A stretch of 64,000 nucleotides of DNA from JABSOG01 sp041583135 (GTDB lineage: Bacteria; Pseudomonadota; Gammaproteobacteria; Enterobacterales; Alteromonadaceae): NCBI GenBank assembly GCA_041583135.1, contig JBFHGJ010000002.1, positions 77,120 to 141,119 of the forward strand, in the 5' to 3' direction. Below the pieces are notes generated by a model, which was not told where the DNA came from, did not search any database, and worked only from the letters and a program-made list of their open reading frames with translations. Made by a program: the position numbers and the translations under genes. Position 1 is the first letter of the stretch, and each line of letters opens with the position of its first letter. Shown in pieces: positions 27,401 to 37,147 of the stretch.

Positions 27401-30400
27401 CTGCCAATCCAATACCTGCCAATTTAACGGCGCGTGGCTCAATACCAGTTGTAAACGGTTATCATCGACGAACGCAGTTCGCATCACCGCATGACGTTTG
27501 GCAACCCCTTCCCAAGCCTGCTCAAATGCTTCATCGTTGAGCGCTCCTGCGAGCTGGATCTGCAACTGCACAACATAGGCATCGTTTTGCACCTCGCTGT
27601 GAAACAGCATTCCCTGTTGTATTGGGGTCGATGGATAGAGATCGGCAATCTCGGTAAATTCAGTTTGAAGCGCCTGTAATGTAGACCTTTCAACCCCAGC
27701 CAATGGGAAGTCGCTCGGGGTATGACAAGCGCTTTGCCGTGCAAGGCAATGGTCGATAATTTGCGCCAACAGCTGCTGGAAATAGCCGCCAAGGGTGGCG
27801 ATGCTGCTTTGCTCATATTGCGCTTGGTTGTAGTCGATAACAAAGGTCAACTCACCGTCTTTGACCAAACCGTTAAAGCCGAGTTCGAACTCACGCAGTC
27901 GATTGGGGCTTATCATGTGACCGGCATAGCCATCACAAAGAGTGAAATGACTGTCTTCCGCTAGCGCCGCCTGCCCTAGGTAGTTAAACACCACCTGTGG
28001 CATATTGCCCGGCAATGCGCGGCGTAACTGTTCATCTGCCAAGGTATGATACAAAAGGCCAAAGGACATACCATGATTTGGCAACGCCCGTAGCTGCTCT
28101 TTGACCGACATTATTGCCTCACCAATCTCGTCACCTTCTGCTAACAACAAGGTTTGTGGATAGAGGTTGGTAAACCACCCCATGGTGCCTGTGATGTCCA
28201 TCCCATCGATTACGTCGTGACGACCATGGCTCTCTAGCGCCAATCTAAATGCCTTGTTGCCGCTAAAACGCTTCAGTGCCAAACACAAGCCGGTGAGTAA
28301 CAGGTCGTCAATGCGAGTGTGATAGGCATGATGACAGTGAAGCAACAGCTGTTCGGTATGAGCATGGCCTAAACGCACACTAAAGGTTGCGGTTTGACTT
28401 TCACTGCCATCTTGAATAGATGGGTTATCTTGCGGCAATGGTTCAATGGCGTGAGACAGTTGCGCCAACCAGTAGTCTTTGTCTGCCATGCAAGCTTCGC
28501 TTTGCGCCCACAGGTGTAACTGCTGCGCCCATTGCTGATAACTGTGGGATACCTGCGGCATTGCCACCGACTGCCCTTGTTGCAGTTGCTTGATGACGGC
28601 CTGCCAATCTCTTAGCAATACGCGCCAAGAAACCCCATCAACAATCATATGATGGGCAATCAACAACAGTTTTGGCGCTAGCGTTTGGTGATCAAAATAG
28701 ACCGCTTTGAACAATGGCCCTTGACGCAATGACAACGACCCTTGATGTTTTTCGCCATGACTAGCGATGGCAGTCGCCACTTGTTGCTGAGTTGCCTGCG
28801 CCAAGTCAACGTACTCAATGGCCTCATCAACCATCGCAGCGGCAAAAGCAATGTAACGGGCACCATTGTCATCAACGCGTAAACGAAGCACCGCTTGCTG
28901 TGCAAACAAGGCACCTACCAACGGCGCCAACCAGTCAAACTTGAAACCTTGGTTTAGTTGCAGCAACACCGACTGGTTATAGTGGTTTTGTGCGGTTTTA
29001 TCACCGTCGATAAATCGTTGCTGAATGGGCAGTAGCAACTGTTCATCGGTTTCAGGCGCGGCTAACACCAATGCGGCTTTTCCTTGAGTCACCACAGGCG
29101 CCAAACGGGCAATGGTTTGATGGGCGAACAGGTCTTCTGCGCTAAAGTGATATCCGGCTTGGGCTGCACGCGATATCAACATAATGGCCAAAATAGAATC
29201 ACCACCTAAGCTGAAGAAGTTATCCTCAATCCCGAGGCTGTCACGGTCCAACACTTCTTGCCATAAAGCACAGAGGGCTTGTTCAACCTCAGTTGTCGGC
29301 GCTCGATAAGCGCTTTTTGATTCAAGGGCGATTTCAGGCAGCGCTTTGCGATCAAGTTTGCCATTGGCAGTCAACGGCAATTGCGGCAGTACCATAAAGG
29401 CGTTTGGCACCATATAGCCCGGTAACGATCGCTGGGCAAATGCCTGCCAATCGATATCCTCGCTGGGGCCAACCAAGTAGGCAAACAGATGGTTGTCACG
29501 GGCTACCACCACCGCTTCTGAAACGTCTTGGTGGGTGTGTAGTACAGACTCAATTTCGCCCAGTTCGATTCTAAAACCACGCAACTTGACCTGATGATCC
29601 ACTCGGCCTATATAGCACAGCAAGCCATCTTCATTGAGCTTAACCAAGTCACCGGTACGATAGTAGCGCGTGCCATGACGGGTGATAAAACTGTCTTGTG
29701 TCAACTGAGGTTGATGTCGATAGCCCCGTGACAGGCCAGCGCCGGACAAATACAACTGCCCTGCTGTGCCTAGCGGCACCTGATCACCATCGTCATCCAA
29801 TATCACTGCCACTGTGCCATCAACGGGTCGGCCGATGTTGGCATAACCGCCCTGAGTACGGCGTGTCCACGTCGAATAGGTGGTATCTTCTGAAGGTCCG
29901 TACAAGTCGAAAACGTCTTTAACACCTGCTTGATAGAGTTGTTCGACCAACGATTGTGCCAAAGGTTCACCGGCCAAATTGACCGTTGTTACCGTACTTG
30001 GTAGACCATGGTCGGCCACCAAGGCTTTAATTGCCGAAGGCACCGTATTGACCAGTGTCACCGGGAGATTGAAACCGCTGTCAAGTAATGTCAAGGCATC
30101 ATCAACCAACGCCACTTTAAAACCGGCGCTCAATGGCACAAACCACTCAAATATCGACAGGTCAAAACACATTGAGGTGGAAGCCAGCACGCAAGACAAC
30201 GCCTCGGGGTCAAACACCCGATGGGCCCAGCATACCAACGCGTGGGCGTTTTGGTGCTCAATCATGACCCCTTTTGGTCGTCCGGTAGAGCCTGAGGTAT
30301 AAATCATATAGGCCAGGTTTGACGGCGCTAACGATGATACGGCAACCGGCCCGTCACTGAGCGCCAGCCAATCGGGTTTATCCACACAATAGCGCACCGC

Positions 30401-33400
30401 AGTACCCACCAAGGACTCGTAGGCACTTTGCGTGATAGCCCAGCTCGCCTCGGCATCTTCGATAATGTGCGCAATGCGCGCCTGCGGGTATTTTGGATCA
30501 ACCGCAACATAAGCGCCGCCAGCCTTAAGCACCGCCAACACCGCAACAGCAAGGTCTAGGTGACGGTCTAAACAGATCACAACCGGCTGGTCAGGGCCAA
30601 CACCATCGGCAACCAGACGATGGGCCAAGCGATTGGCGCGACGATTCAATTCGCCATAGCTCAAGGTGCGGTGTTCGCCGTCGATGGTAACGCCGTAAAA
30701 GGCGATATTGTCCGGGTTTTGTTCGGCCTGCTGCTCAAATCCACGGTGTAGCAACTGCGCAGGTTGGGTAAGCGCTTTGCCGCTTAACCACTGGCTGATT
30801 TGCTGCTGCTCATTGGCTGAGAATAACGGTAACTGCTTAACCTTGGTATCCGGCTGTTCGCCAACCGCCGCCAAAATCACCGCAAAGTGTTGTGCCATAC
30901 GTTCGATAGTGGCCGGTTTAAACAACGCACTGTCGTATTCCCAACTGAGCTGCAAGCCTTCGGGCGCCTCGGCAATGGTCAGCGTTAAGTCATACTTGCT
31001 GATGCCGCGCGTCGGTTCTAGGGTTTGTACTTCAAGCCCCGGTAACCTAAGCGCAAGCGATGGCTGCATCACAATGAGTATTTGGAACAGCGGGTTGTAG
31101 GCTAGGCTGCGCTGTGGCGCCAGCAGGTCAACCAGCGCGTCGTAACAGAGCCTATTGCTGCCTAGGCAGTTTTGCAGCCATTGCCCGTTGCGGCGAACCA
31201 AATCGGCAAAACCCGGATTGTCTTGCAAGTTGCTGCGCAGCATTTGCGTATCGGCAAAAAAGCCCACGGTATCTGCCCATTGCGATTGGTCGCGGTTGAT
31301 CACCGGCGTGCCCATCACGATATCGTTTTGTCCACTGTGACGACCTAAAAGGCAGGCAAAAGCACTTTGCAGTAACACAAACAACGTACCACCCATGGCT
31401 TTTGCCCGGTCGTTCAGCTGTTGTGCCAACGCTGTGTCAATACGTTGATAGTGGTATCGTCCTTGGTGTTGTGCTTGTACTGGGCGGGCATGGTCCAGCG
31501 GTAAATTGTGTACTTGAGGTAGCTCGGCCAATTGTTCACGCCAATAGGTCTGCGCCTTATCAAGATCTGGCTGAGGCTGTGCGTTTTGCCACCACGCATA
31601 ATCCTGATAATCACTCACTACCGCAGGCAGATTCGCCCCTTGCCCTTTAACTTCGGCTTCATACAGCGCCGCCAACTCTGCGCTCAATACCGTCATACTG
31701 TGACCATCGGCCGCGATATGATGTACCGTCAGGGCCAACACATGACGGGTTGGTTCAACTCGCAGCAAAGCCGCGCGCAACAGTAAGTCACGACTCAAGT
31801 CAAACGGCGCCGTTGCTTGGTTAACCAACCACTGCTGCATATCGACATTTTCATCCACTTCAAGGGATATGGTTGCAGTGGGATGATAAGCAACCACAGG
31901 CTGGCCGTTGTCAGAGCTGGTAATGATACTGCGCAGAACACCATAACGCTCAAGCAGTGCGTTTAACGCTTTGCCCAGCGCCGCAACATCCAAGTGACCT
32001 GTGATAGACAAGGCCAAGGGCATATTGTACTGAGCTTTACCCGGTTCGATTTGGTCGATTAACCACAAACGGCGCTGCGCAGACGACAAGGTTAACGGCG
32101 CATCGGCCGGTCTTTGCCATGATGTAGTACCAGCCAAACCCGGCCGTGTTGCCGCAAGAGCGGCCAATTCGGCAACGGTTTGATGACGCATCACATCATC
32201 AAGACCAATGGCGATATTGAGTTGTTGTTCGATCTGCCAAACCAACCTAGCGGCCAATAACGAATGCCCGCCCAATACGAAAAAGTTATCGTCAATACCG
32301 ATATCTTCACGATTGAGCAAGCCTTGCCAAATCGTCAACAACTTAGCCTCAAGCTCGGTTCTTGGCAGTTGATACTGACGCGCGCCCAGTGGTTGAAAAT
32401 TGGCTTTGGGTAATGCTTTACGATCCAACTTGCCATTTGGCGTCAACGGCCAACGTGCCAACGGGATAATGTCCCCAGGCACCATATATGGCGGTAAGTT
32501 ATCGCTTAAAAACGCAAGTAGTTGGGCGTTGTCGATATCGCCTATCACATACGCGACCAACTGCTGGGCTTGGCTATCAGCCAACACTGTCGCATCGGCC
32601 ACACCGTCAAAACGACGGATCCAACTCTCAACCTCTCCCAGCTCAACACGAAAGCCGCGCACCTTGACCATATGTTCGTTACGACCAATATATTGCAACA
32701 GCCCTTCACTATCGACCCGCATCAAATCGCCAGTACGATAGAGTCTACCGCCGGGGACATTTTGCCCTTCTAAGAAACGCGCTTTGGTCAATTCAGGTTG
32801 ATTGAGATAGCCCCGCGCCAAACCCTTACCGGCCAGATACAACTCACCGACGACGCCTTTGGGCACGCTTTGCTGCTGGCTGTTGAGTAAGTAGGTAGTA
32901 GTACCGCGCAGCGCCTTGCCGATGGAATTGCGGCCATTGGGCTGACGTAGGACAAAAGTTGAATACGTGGTATCTTCAGATGGCCCATAAAGGTCGTAAA
33001 CCTTGTCAACACCTTGGGCGTACAGTTTATCCACCACTGACTGATCGAGAAACTCACCGGCGATATTGACCGTTTTGGCACTTTTGGGCAGCGCATTGGT
33101 GGTAAGCCATGTTTTGATAACCGATGGTACAGTGTTGACCAAGCTCACCGCTAAGCCAGATTCGACCGCTAAGGCATCTTTGACCAAAACAACTTGGCCG
33201 CCGTAGCACAAAGGCACAAACAGTTCAAATGCCGACAAGTCAAAGCACACGGAGCTGACCGCCAGCACCGCCGATAACTCTTGTGCATCATAGACATCAC
33301 CCGCCCACTCTATACGCGCGGCGATGTTACGGTGTTCAATCATCACCCCTTTAGGATTGCCGGTAGAGCCGGAGGTAAAGATGACATAAGCCAGATCTTC

Positions 33401-36400
33401 GGGGGTTATTGTCGGCAATCCGTCACTTTGCTCGGAGTATTGCGACAGCGCGGTTAACTGATCTAGCAATAGCAACTCGGCAGCGCCACTTAGACAATGT
33501 TGCAGCTCAGTTTCCGTCAGCACCAGTTTAACCTTAGCGTGTTCGGTCATATAGCTCAGCCGCTGCGCCGGATAATTGCCATCTAGCGGCAAGTAAGCCG
33601 CCCCGGCCTTCATCACCGCCAACAATGCAACCACCAACTCGACCTGACGATTCAGGCAAACACCGACACATTCTTGCGACTTCACGCCTTTTTCGACTAA
33701 GAAGTGGGCCAATCGATTGGCTTTGGCTTGCAATGTTTGGTAACTGTACTGTTGCCCTTCACAGGTTAACGCGATCGCCTGCGGATTTTGTTGGGCTTGA
33801 GCGTCGAAACGCGGTAACAGCAACGCCACATCGTCAATACTTTGCTCAAGTTCATTGTGAGCGTCCATTGACTGCTTATCGGCTTCACTAAGTAACGGAC
33901 ATTGGTCTATCATGCCGTTTGACGCAGCAATCATGGCCTGCAATATAACCGGCAATCGGTTGGCCATATTGACAATGGTTTCGCGCTCAAACAAGGCAGT
34001 GGCATAGTCAAAACGCAATTCGATCGCATGGTCACGGCGCGCCAAGTGCACCGCCAAGTCAGTCATGACTTGCTCGGTCGGCATAGCGATGCGACGACAC
34101 TCCAGTCCACCGAGTTGCAACGGCGTTTGCTCGCTGTCGTCAAAGCCAAACAGCACCTGAAACAAGGGATTGAGACCGGCGACCCGCGGCGGGTTGATGG
34201 TTTCGACCAAATGGTTAAATGACAAACCGGCATGACGATATGCCAAGCTTAACTGCGCTGAAGTGGCATCGAGCAGATCATCAAAGCTGGTTTTGAAGTC
34301 AATCGCGCTACGGGTCACTAAGGTATTAACGAAGTAGCCGACGGCATCGCGCATTTTACCGTCACGCTCGGCCACAGTGATGCCCAATACCACGTCATCA
34401 TCACCACTGTGTCTTCTCAATAGACTACACAGCGCCCCGTGCATCACGGTAAATAAACTCAAGCGCTTTTGCCGTGCGAAAGCTTCAACCCTTTGGCTTA
34501 GCTGCGCATCGATAGTCAGAATATAGCGATCGCCATGATAATCTGGCGTCGATGAACGTGGATTATCTAATGGCAAATTATGGGTTAAGCCTATGCCCTC
34601 AAGCTGTTGTTGCCAGTAGCTTTTGGCCTCGGCGATTGCGCTATCGTCGCAGCTATTCGCGGCAAATTCGGCAAAGTGAGACGGCTGATGTGGCAACTCG
34701 CCATGCTGGTAGGCATAGCTTAAATCCGACACTAGCCTTTGATAGCTGCCACCGTCCATTGCAATATGATGCCCTGTCACCATTAATTGAGCTTCATTGT
34801 CGGACAGTACAAATAAGCAGGCCCGCAAGGGCATATCGCACGACAGATCAAACGGCTTTGCCGCAAATGCCTTGATTTGCGCCGCTATCGTTTGTTCGGT
34901 GACAGGCATTACAACCAGCGGTTGCTCAATGTCTGCGGCGACTTGGGCATACAGTCCGTCTGCTCCCTGACAATAGCGGGTGCGCAAAATGTCATGTGCG
35001 CCAACCAAGCACTCGAAGGCAGTCTTGAGCCGTTCAATATCAATCCTACCGGTCAATACAAAGCATTCGCTTAGATGGTAGCGGGTACTGCTTGGCGCCA
35101 TCTGTTGTTCTAGCCAAATTTGCTGTTGTCCGGCAGTAGCCTTGTATCGGCTTCGCGCGGCTTCACTCGGCTCGGACGAGTCCTTTTTAGGTAACGTTTC
35201 AATAAAGCTCGCCAGTTCTGACAACTCGGGGTATTCAAATAGACTGCGCGGCGAGAGTTTGACGCCAAACGCCGCAAAGATCTGCTCACTGAGATACAAC
35301 GCTGTTACCGATTGTCCACCCAAGGCAAAAAAGTTATCGTTGAGCGACGGCGAGTCTATCCCCAGCACAGTGCCCCAAATCTCAGCAAGTCGCTTTTCAG
35401 TTGCGGTTTGTGGCGCAATACGAATCGATGTATCCGTTAGCGTTTGCGCGTTTAATCGAGGCAATTCATCTAGCGCGTATAACTTTGAGGTAAGATTGCG
35501 TTGCACCTTACCGCTTGACGTTCGCGACAAATGTCCGGCGCGCAACAGCACCACATCAGCGACCACCAACTCAAACTGTTCAAACACATGTTGTTCAATG
35601 GTCTTAACGACTTTGGCAAAATCCAGATTCTGCAAATACTTGCGTGCCACTTCCTGTACCAACACCACTTGCCCTTTGCTTTCAAAGGCAACGGCGGCGA
35701 AGTCTACCAACGCCTCATGACTGTCGAAACAGGTTTTTTCCAAGTCTTGCGGATAATAATTTCGGCCGTTGATGATCAGTATGTCTTTAAGCCGACCTGA
35801 GATAAACAGCTGACCTTGCCACATAAACCCGGCATCGCCTGTGCGCAGGTATCGCCCGGCTTGATCTGTGGCCAACGCGCAGCCAAAGGTTGCTTTGGTT
35901 TTTTCTTCATCTTGCCAATACCCTTTGGCGACACTTGGGCCTGCAAACCAGATCTCACCCGTGAGACATTCGGGTAAAACTTGGCGAGTTTGTGGGCAGA
36001 CAATCAACAATTCATGATGCTCAGTCGCATGACCACACGCCACCAAGGACTGGCCACCTTCATCTGTGGTGACGACCTGCTTGTTTTGTAGCAACTGCGG
36101 GTCGAACGTCTTGACGCCATTGGCACTGCGAATTTGATTCGCGCTGATAAACACCGTCGCCTCGGCCATGCCATAGGCAGCCAGCCAAGCTTCGGGCTTA
36201 AAGCCAATGGCGGCAAATTTACGTTCAAACTTATCAAGAGTGTCGCTGTCAATCGGCTCAGCGGCAGTAAAGGCTCGCTGCCAACAGCTTAGGTCGAGCC
36301 CAACCAAGCGATCGGTTTTTAGCCGTTTGACACACAGGTCATAGGCAAAGTTTGGTGCGCCGCAAATGGTGGCCCGATAGCTTGCAATCGCTTCAAACCA

Positions 36401-37129
36401 GCACGCAGGACGTTTGACAAAACGTGCCGGCGACATCAATACCGAGTGAGCACCGAGATAGATGGGCAACAACAGGGTGTTAACCAAACCGAGGTCATGA
36501 AACAGCGGTAACCAGTTACAAAAGATATCCTCTTGACCACAACCGGTGGCATCAACCAAAGCGGCGGTATTGGCCAAAATATTACTGTGACTGATCATCA
36601 CCCCTTTGGGCGTACCGGTAGAGCCCGAGGTATATTGTAAAAATGCCAACATATCCGATTGCAATTGCGGCAACTGAGTTTGTTGTTCGACTTGTGCCGA
36701 CAGTGCGTTCACACAAACCAACTCAGGCATCTCTGGCGTGTGTTCGAGGGCAGCGTCTACGGCCTCAAATAAACGTTGATTGGTCAGTACCATAGTGGCG
36801 TCGCAGTCTTTGACGACTTTAACCACCCTGCCCGATTGGTTGCGGCTAAGCGGTGGATAAAGCGGCACAGCCACTACCCCGGCACGAAGGCAGGCCAAAA
36901 ACGTTACAACATAATCCATTCCTTGGGGCAATAACAAAACGACCCGCTCCCCCACACAGGCTCGGGTGGCAATGATGTGGGCCAACTGACTAACCCGCGC
37001 GTTGAGCTCAGAAAAAGTCAAACTGATGGATTGGCCATTATCTTCGATATACGTAAATGCGCTTTTGTCAGCCAACAGTTCGCCATACTTGTTCAACTTA
37101 TCAAACAAGGTTTCATTGGTACTTATCAT
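24476..37129 (-). CDS. First NRPS subunit (FAAL-T-C-A-T-C-A-T-E-C-A-T), loading and modules 1-3
   Basis: About 4217 aa; starts the peptide with a fatty acid. Domains: fatty acyl-AMP ligase ~1-565 (YTSGSTGTPKG, PLFHDLGL, GRNYYPQDLE), acyl carrier (GGQS, Ser~609), starter-type C ~665-1080 (HHIAMDG), A1 ~1105-1570, carrier Ser~1625, C ~1678-2095 (HHIAADG), A2 ~2125-2600, GGDS carrier Ser~2647, epimerase ~2700-3130 (HHMIVDG), DCL-type C ~3163-3590 (HHALIDG), A3 ~3612-4110, carrier Ser~4157, acidic tail ending QTWEI. A1 and A2 both read DLFNNALTY, which I recall as an alternative Ala code, so acyl-Ala-D-Ala is inferred. A3 reads DGEDCGAVT; Glu239 and Asp278 suggest a basic residue, as in Lys-type codes. 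There is no N-terminal docking domain, as expected for a first subunit. I chose ATG 37129 over the TTG at 37135. It begins 18 bp after the exporter gene. Confidence 0.95.
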   Translation of the reverse strand: MISTNETLFDKLNKYGELLADKSAFTYIEDNGQSISLTFSELNARVSQLAHIIATRACVGERVVLLLPQGMDYVVTFLACLRAGVVAVPLYPPLSRNQSGRVVKVVKDCDATMVLTNQRLFEAVDAALEHTPEMPELVCVNALSAQVEQQTQLPQLQSDMLAFLQYTSGSTGTPKGVMISHSNILANTAALVDATGCGQEDIFCNWLPLFHDLGLVNTLLLPIYLGAHSVLMSPARFVKRPACWFEAIASYRATICGAPNFAYDLCVKRLKTDRLVGLDLSCWQRAFTAAEPIDSDTLDKFERKFAAIGFKPEAWLAAYGMAEATVFISANQIRSANGVKTFDPQLLQNKQVVTTDEGGQSLVACGHATEHHELLIVCPQTRQVLPECLTGEIWFAGPSVAKGYWQDEEKTKATFGCALATDQAGRYLRTGDAGFMWQGQLFISGRLKDILIINGRNYYPQDLEKTCFDSHEALVDFAAVAFESKGQVVLVQEVARKYLQNLDFAKVVKTIEQHVFEQFELVVADVVLLRAGHLSRTSSGKVQRNLTSKLYALDELPRLNAQTLTDTSIRIAPQTATEKRLAEIWGTVLGIDSPSLNDNFFALGGQSVTALYLSEQIFAAFGVKLSPRSLFEYPELSELASFIETLPKKDSSEPSEAARSRYKATAGQQQIWLEQQMAPSSTRYHLSECFVLTGRIDIERLKTAFECLVGAHDILRTRYCQGADGLYAQVAADIEQPLVVMPVTEQTIAAQIKAFAAKPFDLSCDMPLRACLFVLSDNEAQLMVTGHHIAMDGGSYQRLVSDLSYAYQHGELPHQPSHFAEFAANSCDDSAIAEAKSYWQQQLEGIGLTHNLPLDNPRSSTPDYHGDRYILTIDAQLSQRVEAFARQKRLSLFTVMHGALCSLLRRHSGDDDVVLGITVAERDGKMRDAVGYFVNTLVTRSAIDFKTSFDDLLDATSAQLSLAYRHAGLSFNHLVETINPPRVAGLNPLFQVLFGFDDSEQTPLQLGGLECRRIAMPTEQVMTDLAVHLARRDHAIELRFDYATALFERETIVNMANRLPVILQAMIAASNGMIDQCPLLSEADKQSMDAHNELEQSIDDVALLLPRFDAQAQQNPQAIALTCEGQQYSYQTLQAKANRLAHFLVEKGVKSQECVGVCLNRQVELVVALLAVMKAGAAYLPLDGNYPAQRLSYMTEHAKVKLVLTETELQHCLSGAAELLLLDQLTALSQYSEQSDGLPTITPEDLAYVIFTSGSTGNPKGVMIEHRNIAARIEWAGDVYDAQELSAVLAVSSVCFDLSAFELFVPLCYGGQVVLVKDALAVESGLAVSLVNTVPSVIKTWLTTNALPKSAKTVNIAGEFLDQSVVDKLYAQGVDKVYDLYGPSEDTTYSTFVLRQPNGRNSIGKALRGTTTYLLNSQQQSVPKGVVGELYLAGKGLARGYLNQPELTKARFLEGQNVPGGRLYRTGDLMRVDSEGLLQYIGRNEHMVKVRGFRVELGEVESWIRRFDGVADATVLADSQAQQLVAYVIGDIDNAQLLAFLSDNLPPYMVPGDIIPLARWPLTPNGKLDRKALPKANFQPLGARQYQLPRTELEAKLLTIWQGLLNREDIGIDDNFFVLGGHSLLAARLVWQIEQQLNIAIGLDDVMRHQTVAELAALAATRPGLAGTTSWQRPADAPLTLSSAQRRLWLIDQIEPGKAQYNMPLALSITGHLDVAALGKALNALLERYGVLRSIITSSDNGQPVVAYHPTATISLEVDENVDMQQWLVNQATAPFDLSRDLLLRAALLRVEPTRHVLALTVHHIAADGHSMTVLSAELAALYEAEVKGQGANLPAVVSDYQDYAWWQNAQPQPDLDKAQTYWREQLAELPQVHNLPLDHARPVQAQHQGRYHYQRIDTALAQQLNDRAKAMGGTLFVLLQSAFACLLGRHSGQNDIVMGTPVINRDQSQWADTVGFFADTQMLRSNLQDNPGFADLVRRNGQWLQNCLGSNRLCYDALVDLLAPQRSLAYNPLFQILIVMQPSLALRLPGLEVQTLEPTRGISKYDLTLTIAEAPEGLQLSWEYDSALFKPATIERMAQHFAVILAAVGEQPDTKVKQLPLFSANEQQQISQWLSGKALTQPAQLLHRGFEQQAEQNPDNIAFYGVTIDGEHRTLSYGELNRRANRLAHRLVADGVGPDQPVVICLDRHLDLAVAVLAVLKAGGAYVAVDPKYPQARIAHIIEDAEASWAITQSAYESLVGTAVRYCVDKPDWLALSDGPVAVSSLAPSNLAYMIYTSGSTGRPKGVMIEHQNAHALVCWAHRVFDPEALSCVLASTSMCFDLSIFEWFVPLSAGFKVALVDDALTLLDSGFNLPVTLVNTVPSAIKALVADHGLPSTVTTVNLAGEPLAQSLVEQLYQAGVKDVFDLYGPSEDTTYSTWTRRTQGGYANIGRPVDGTVAVILDDDGDQVPLGTAGQLYLSGAGLSRGYRHQPQLTQDSFITRHGTRYYRTGDLVKLNEDGLLCYIGRVDHQVKLRGFRIELGEIESVLHTHQDVSEAVVVARDNHLFAYLVGPSEDIDWQAFAQRSLPGYMVPNAFMVLPQLPLTANGKLDRKALPEIALESKSAYRAPTTEVEQALCALWQEVLDRDSLGIEDNFFSLGGDSILAIMLISRAAQAGYHFSAEDLFAHQTIARLAPVVTQGKAALVLAAPETDEQLLLPIQQRFIDGDKTAQNHYNQSVLLQLNQGFKFDWLAPLVGALFAQQAVLRLRVDDNGARYIAFAAAMVDEAIEYVDLAQATQQQVATAIASHGEKHQGSLSLRQGPLFKAVYFDHQTLAPKLLLIAHHMIVDGVSWRVLLRDWQAVIKQLQQGQSVAMPQVSHSYQQWAQQLHLWAQSEACMADKDYWLAQLSHAIEPLPQDNPSIQDGSESQTATFSVRLGHAHTEQLLLHCHHAYHTRIDDLLLTGLCLALKRFSGNKAFRLALESHGRHDVIDGMDITGTMGWFTNLYPQTLLLAEGDEIGEAIMSVKEQLRALPNHGMSFGLLYHTLADEQLRRALPGNMPQVVFNYLGQAALAEDSHFTLCDGYAGHMISPNRLREFELGFNGLVKDGELTFVIDYNQAQYEQSSIATLGGYFQQLLAQIIDHCLARQSACHTPSDFPLAGVERSTLQALQTEFTEIADLYPSTPIQQGMLFHSEVQNDAYVVQLQIQLAGALNDEAFEQAWEGVAKRHAVMRTAFVDDNRLQLVLSHAPLNWQVLDWQDKTHWQHDLAQLCEADKAQGFAHDRAPLMRWTLIHLSAEHHLLVWSNHHALIDGWSLPVVFEEVMHSYQSILQAQTPSLLPVADYRQYLVWLSQQDTQAARTFWQAYLAKVESQTRLGRSEQGRALSLLPDNAEVQLNFSAAQAQQLSELAKRHQVTLNTVVQAAWAYLLHRYSDEATICFGETVSGRPPQLPQVERIVGLFINSLPVRVAFDENLRLGDWLKQLHKDASQRNRYGYLSLTDIQQLSPLGNRSALFDSLVVFENYPINRESQALSPLKITEVVGDDQTNYGLTLVVMPEPQMTFTLNYRTDKFSAETAEQLLDSLEVILQGMVSGCEYVAALPVVTAQREQQLPGRCTEQQTQAGPLLVHQLFERRADAQPMAIAGYCEGRSLSYGELNRLANRLARKLVANGLQANQPVGLCVKRSVDILVGMLGILKAGGGYLPLDPDYPQARLDHMIADAGAAQLVIESDLLSRVDHSGRTLVILDDHDSRSDLDDSNIEPNTLGLLPEHLAYVIYTSGSTGQPKGVMIEHQAIAVHTKLWAEHIGLQGDDKVIQFASISFDGAPEAIFSALHAGSQLFLRENVLWSSSDFYRYCQTHGITVADLPPAFALHWLQSHCELSEAYWRNSPMRLLCLGGDVLNLEIIRHLKALGSQCRLVNAYGPTEATVTATTYELSDHQFDTSVPIGSALALRQLYVLDSQGRLMPPGAVGELYIGGPCLARGYLNQPEMTAKAFLPDPFSPDGGARMYKTGDLVAWLDDGNLQFFGRCDGQVKIRGFRVELSEVEAAVLEHEKVAQAAVIYHSQSGQLVAYVSADETDGQTWLRADLAKTLPAHMVPAMVIDIAQMPMTISAKIDRKALPAPESISLTRPYVAPQGETEQHLADIFAQLLEQSPISATDNFFDIGGHSLLLGQLAAQLSLAFGLEVSIRDLYERQTIRDIAQWLDTEILLLDGLFAEHDSEQDETQTWEI

Positions 37130-37147
37130 GTTCAATTCACTTAATGG

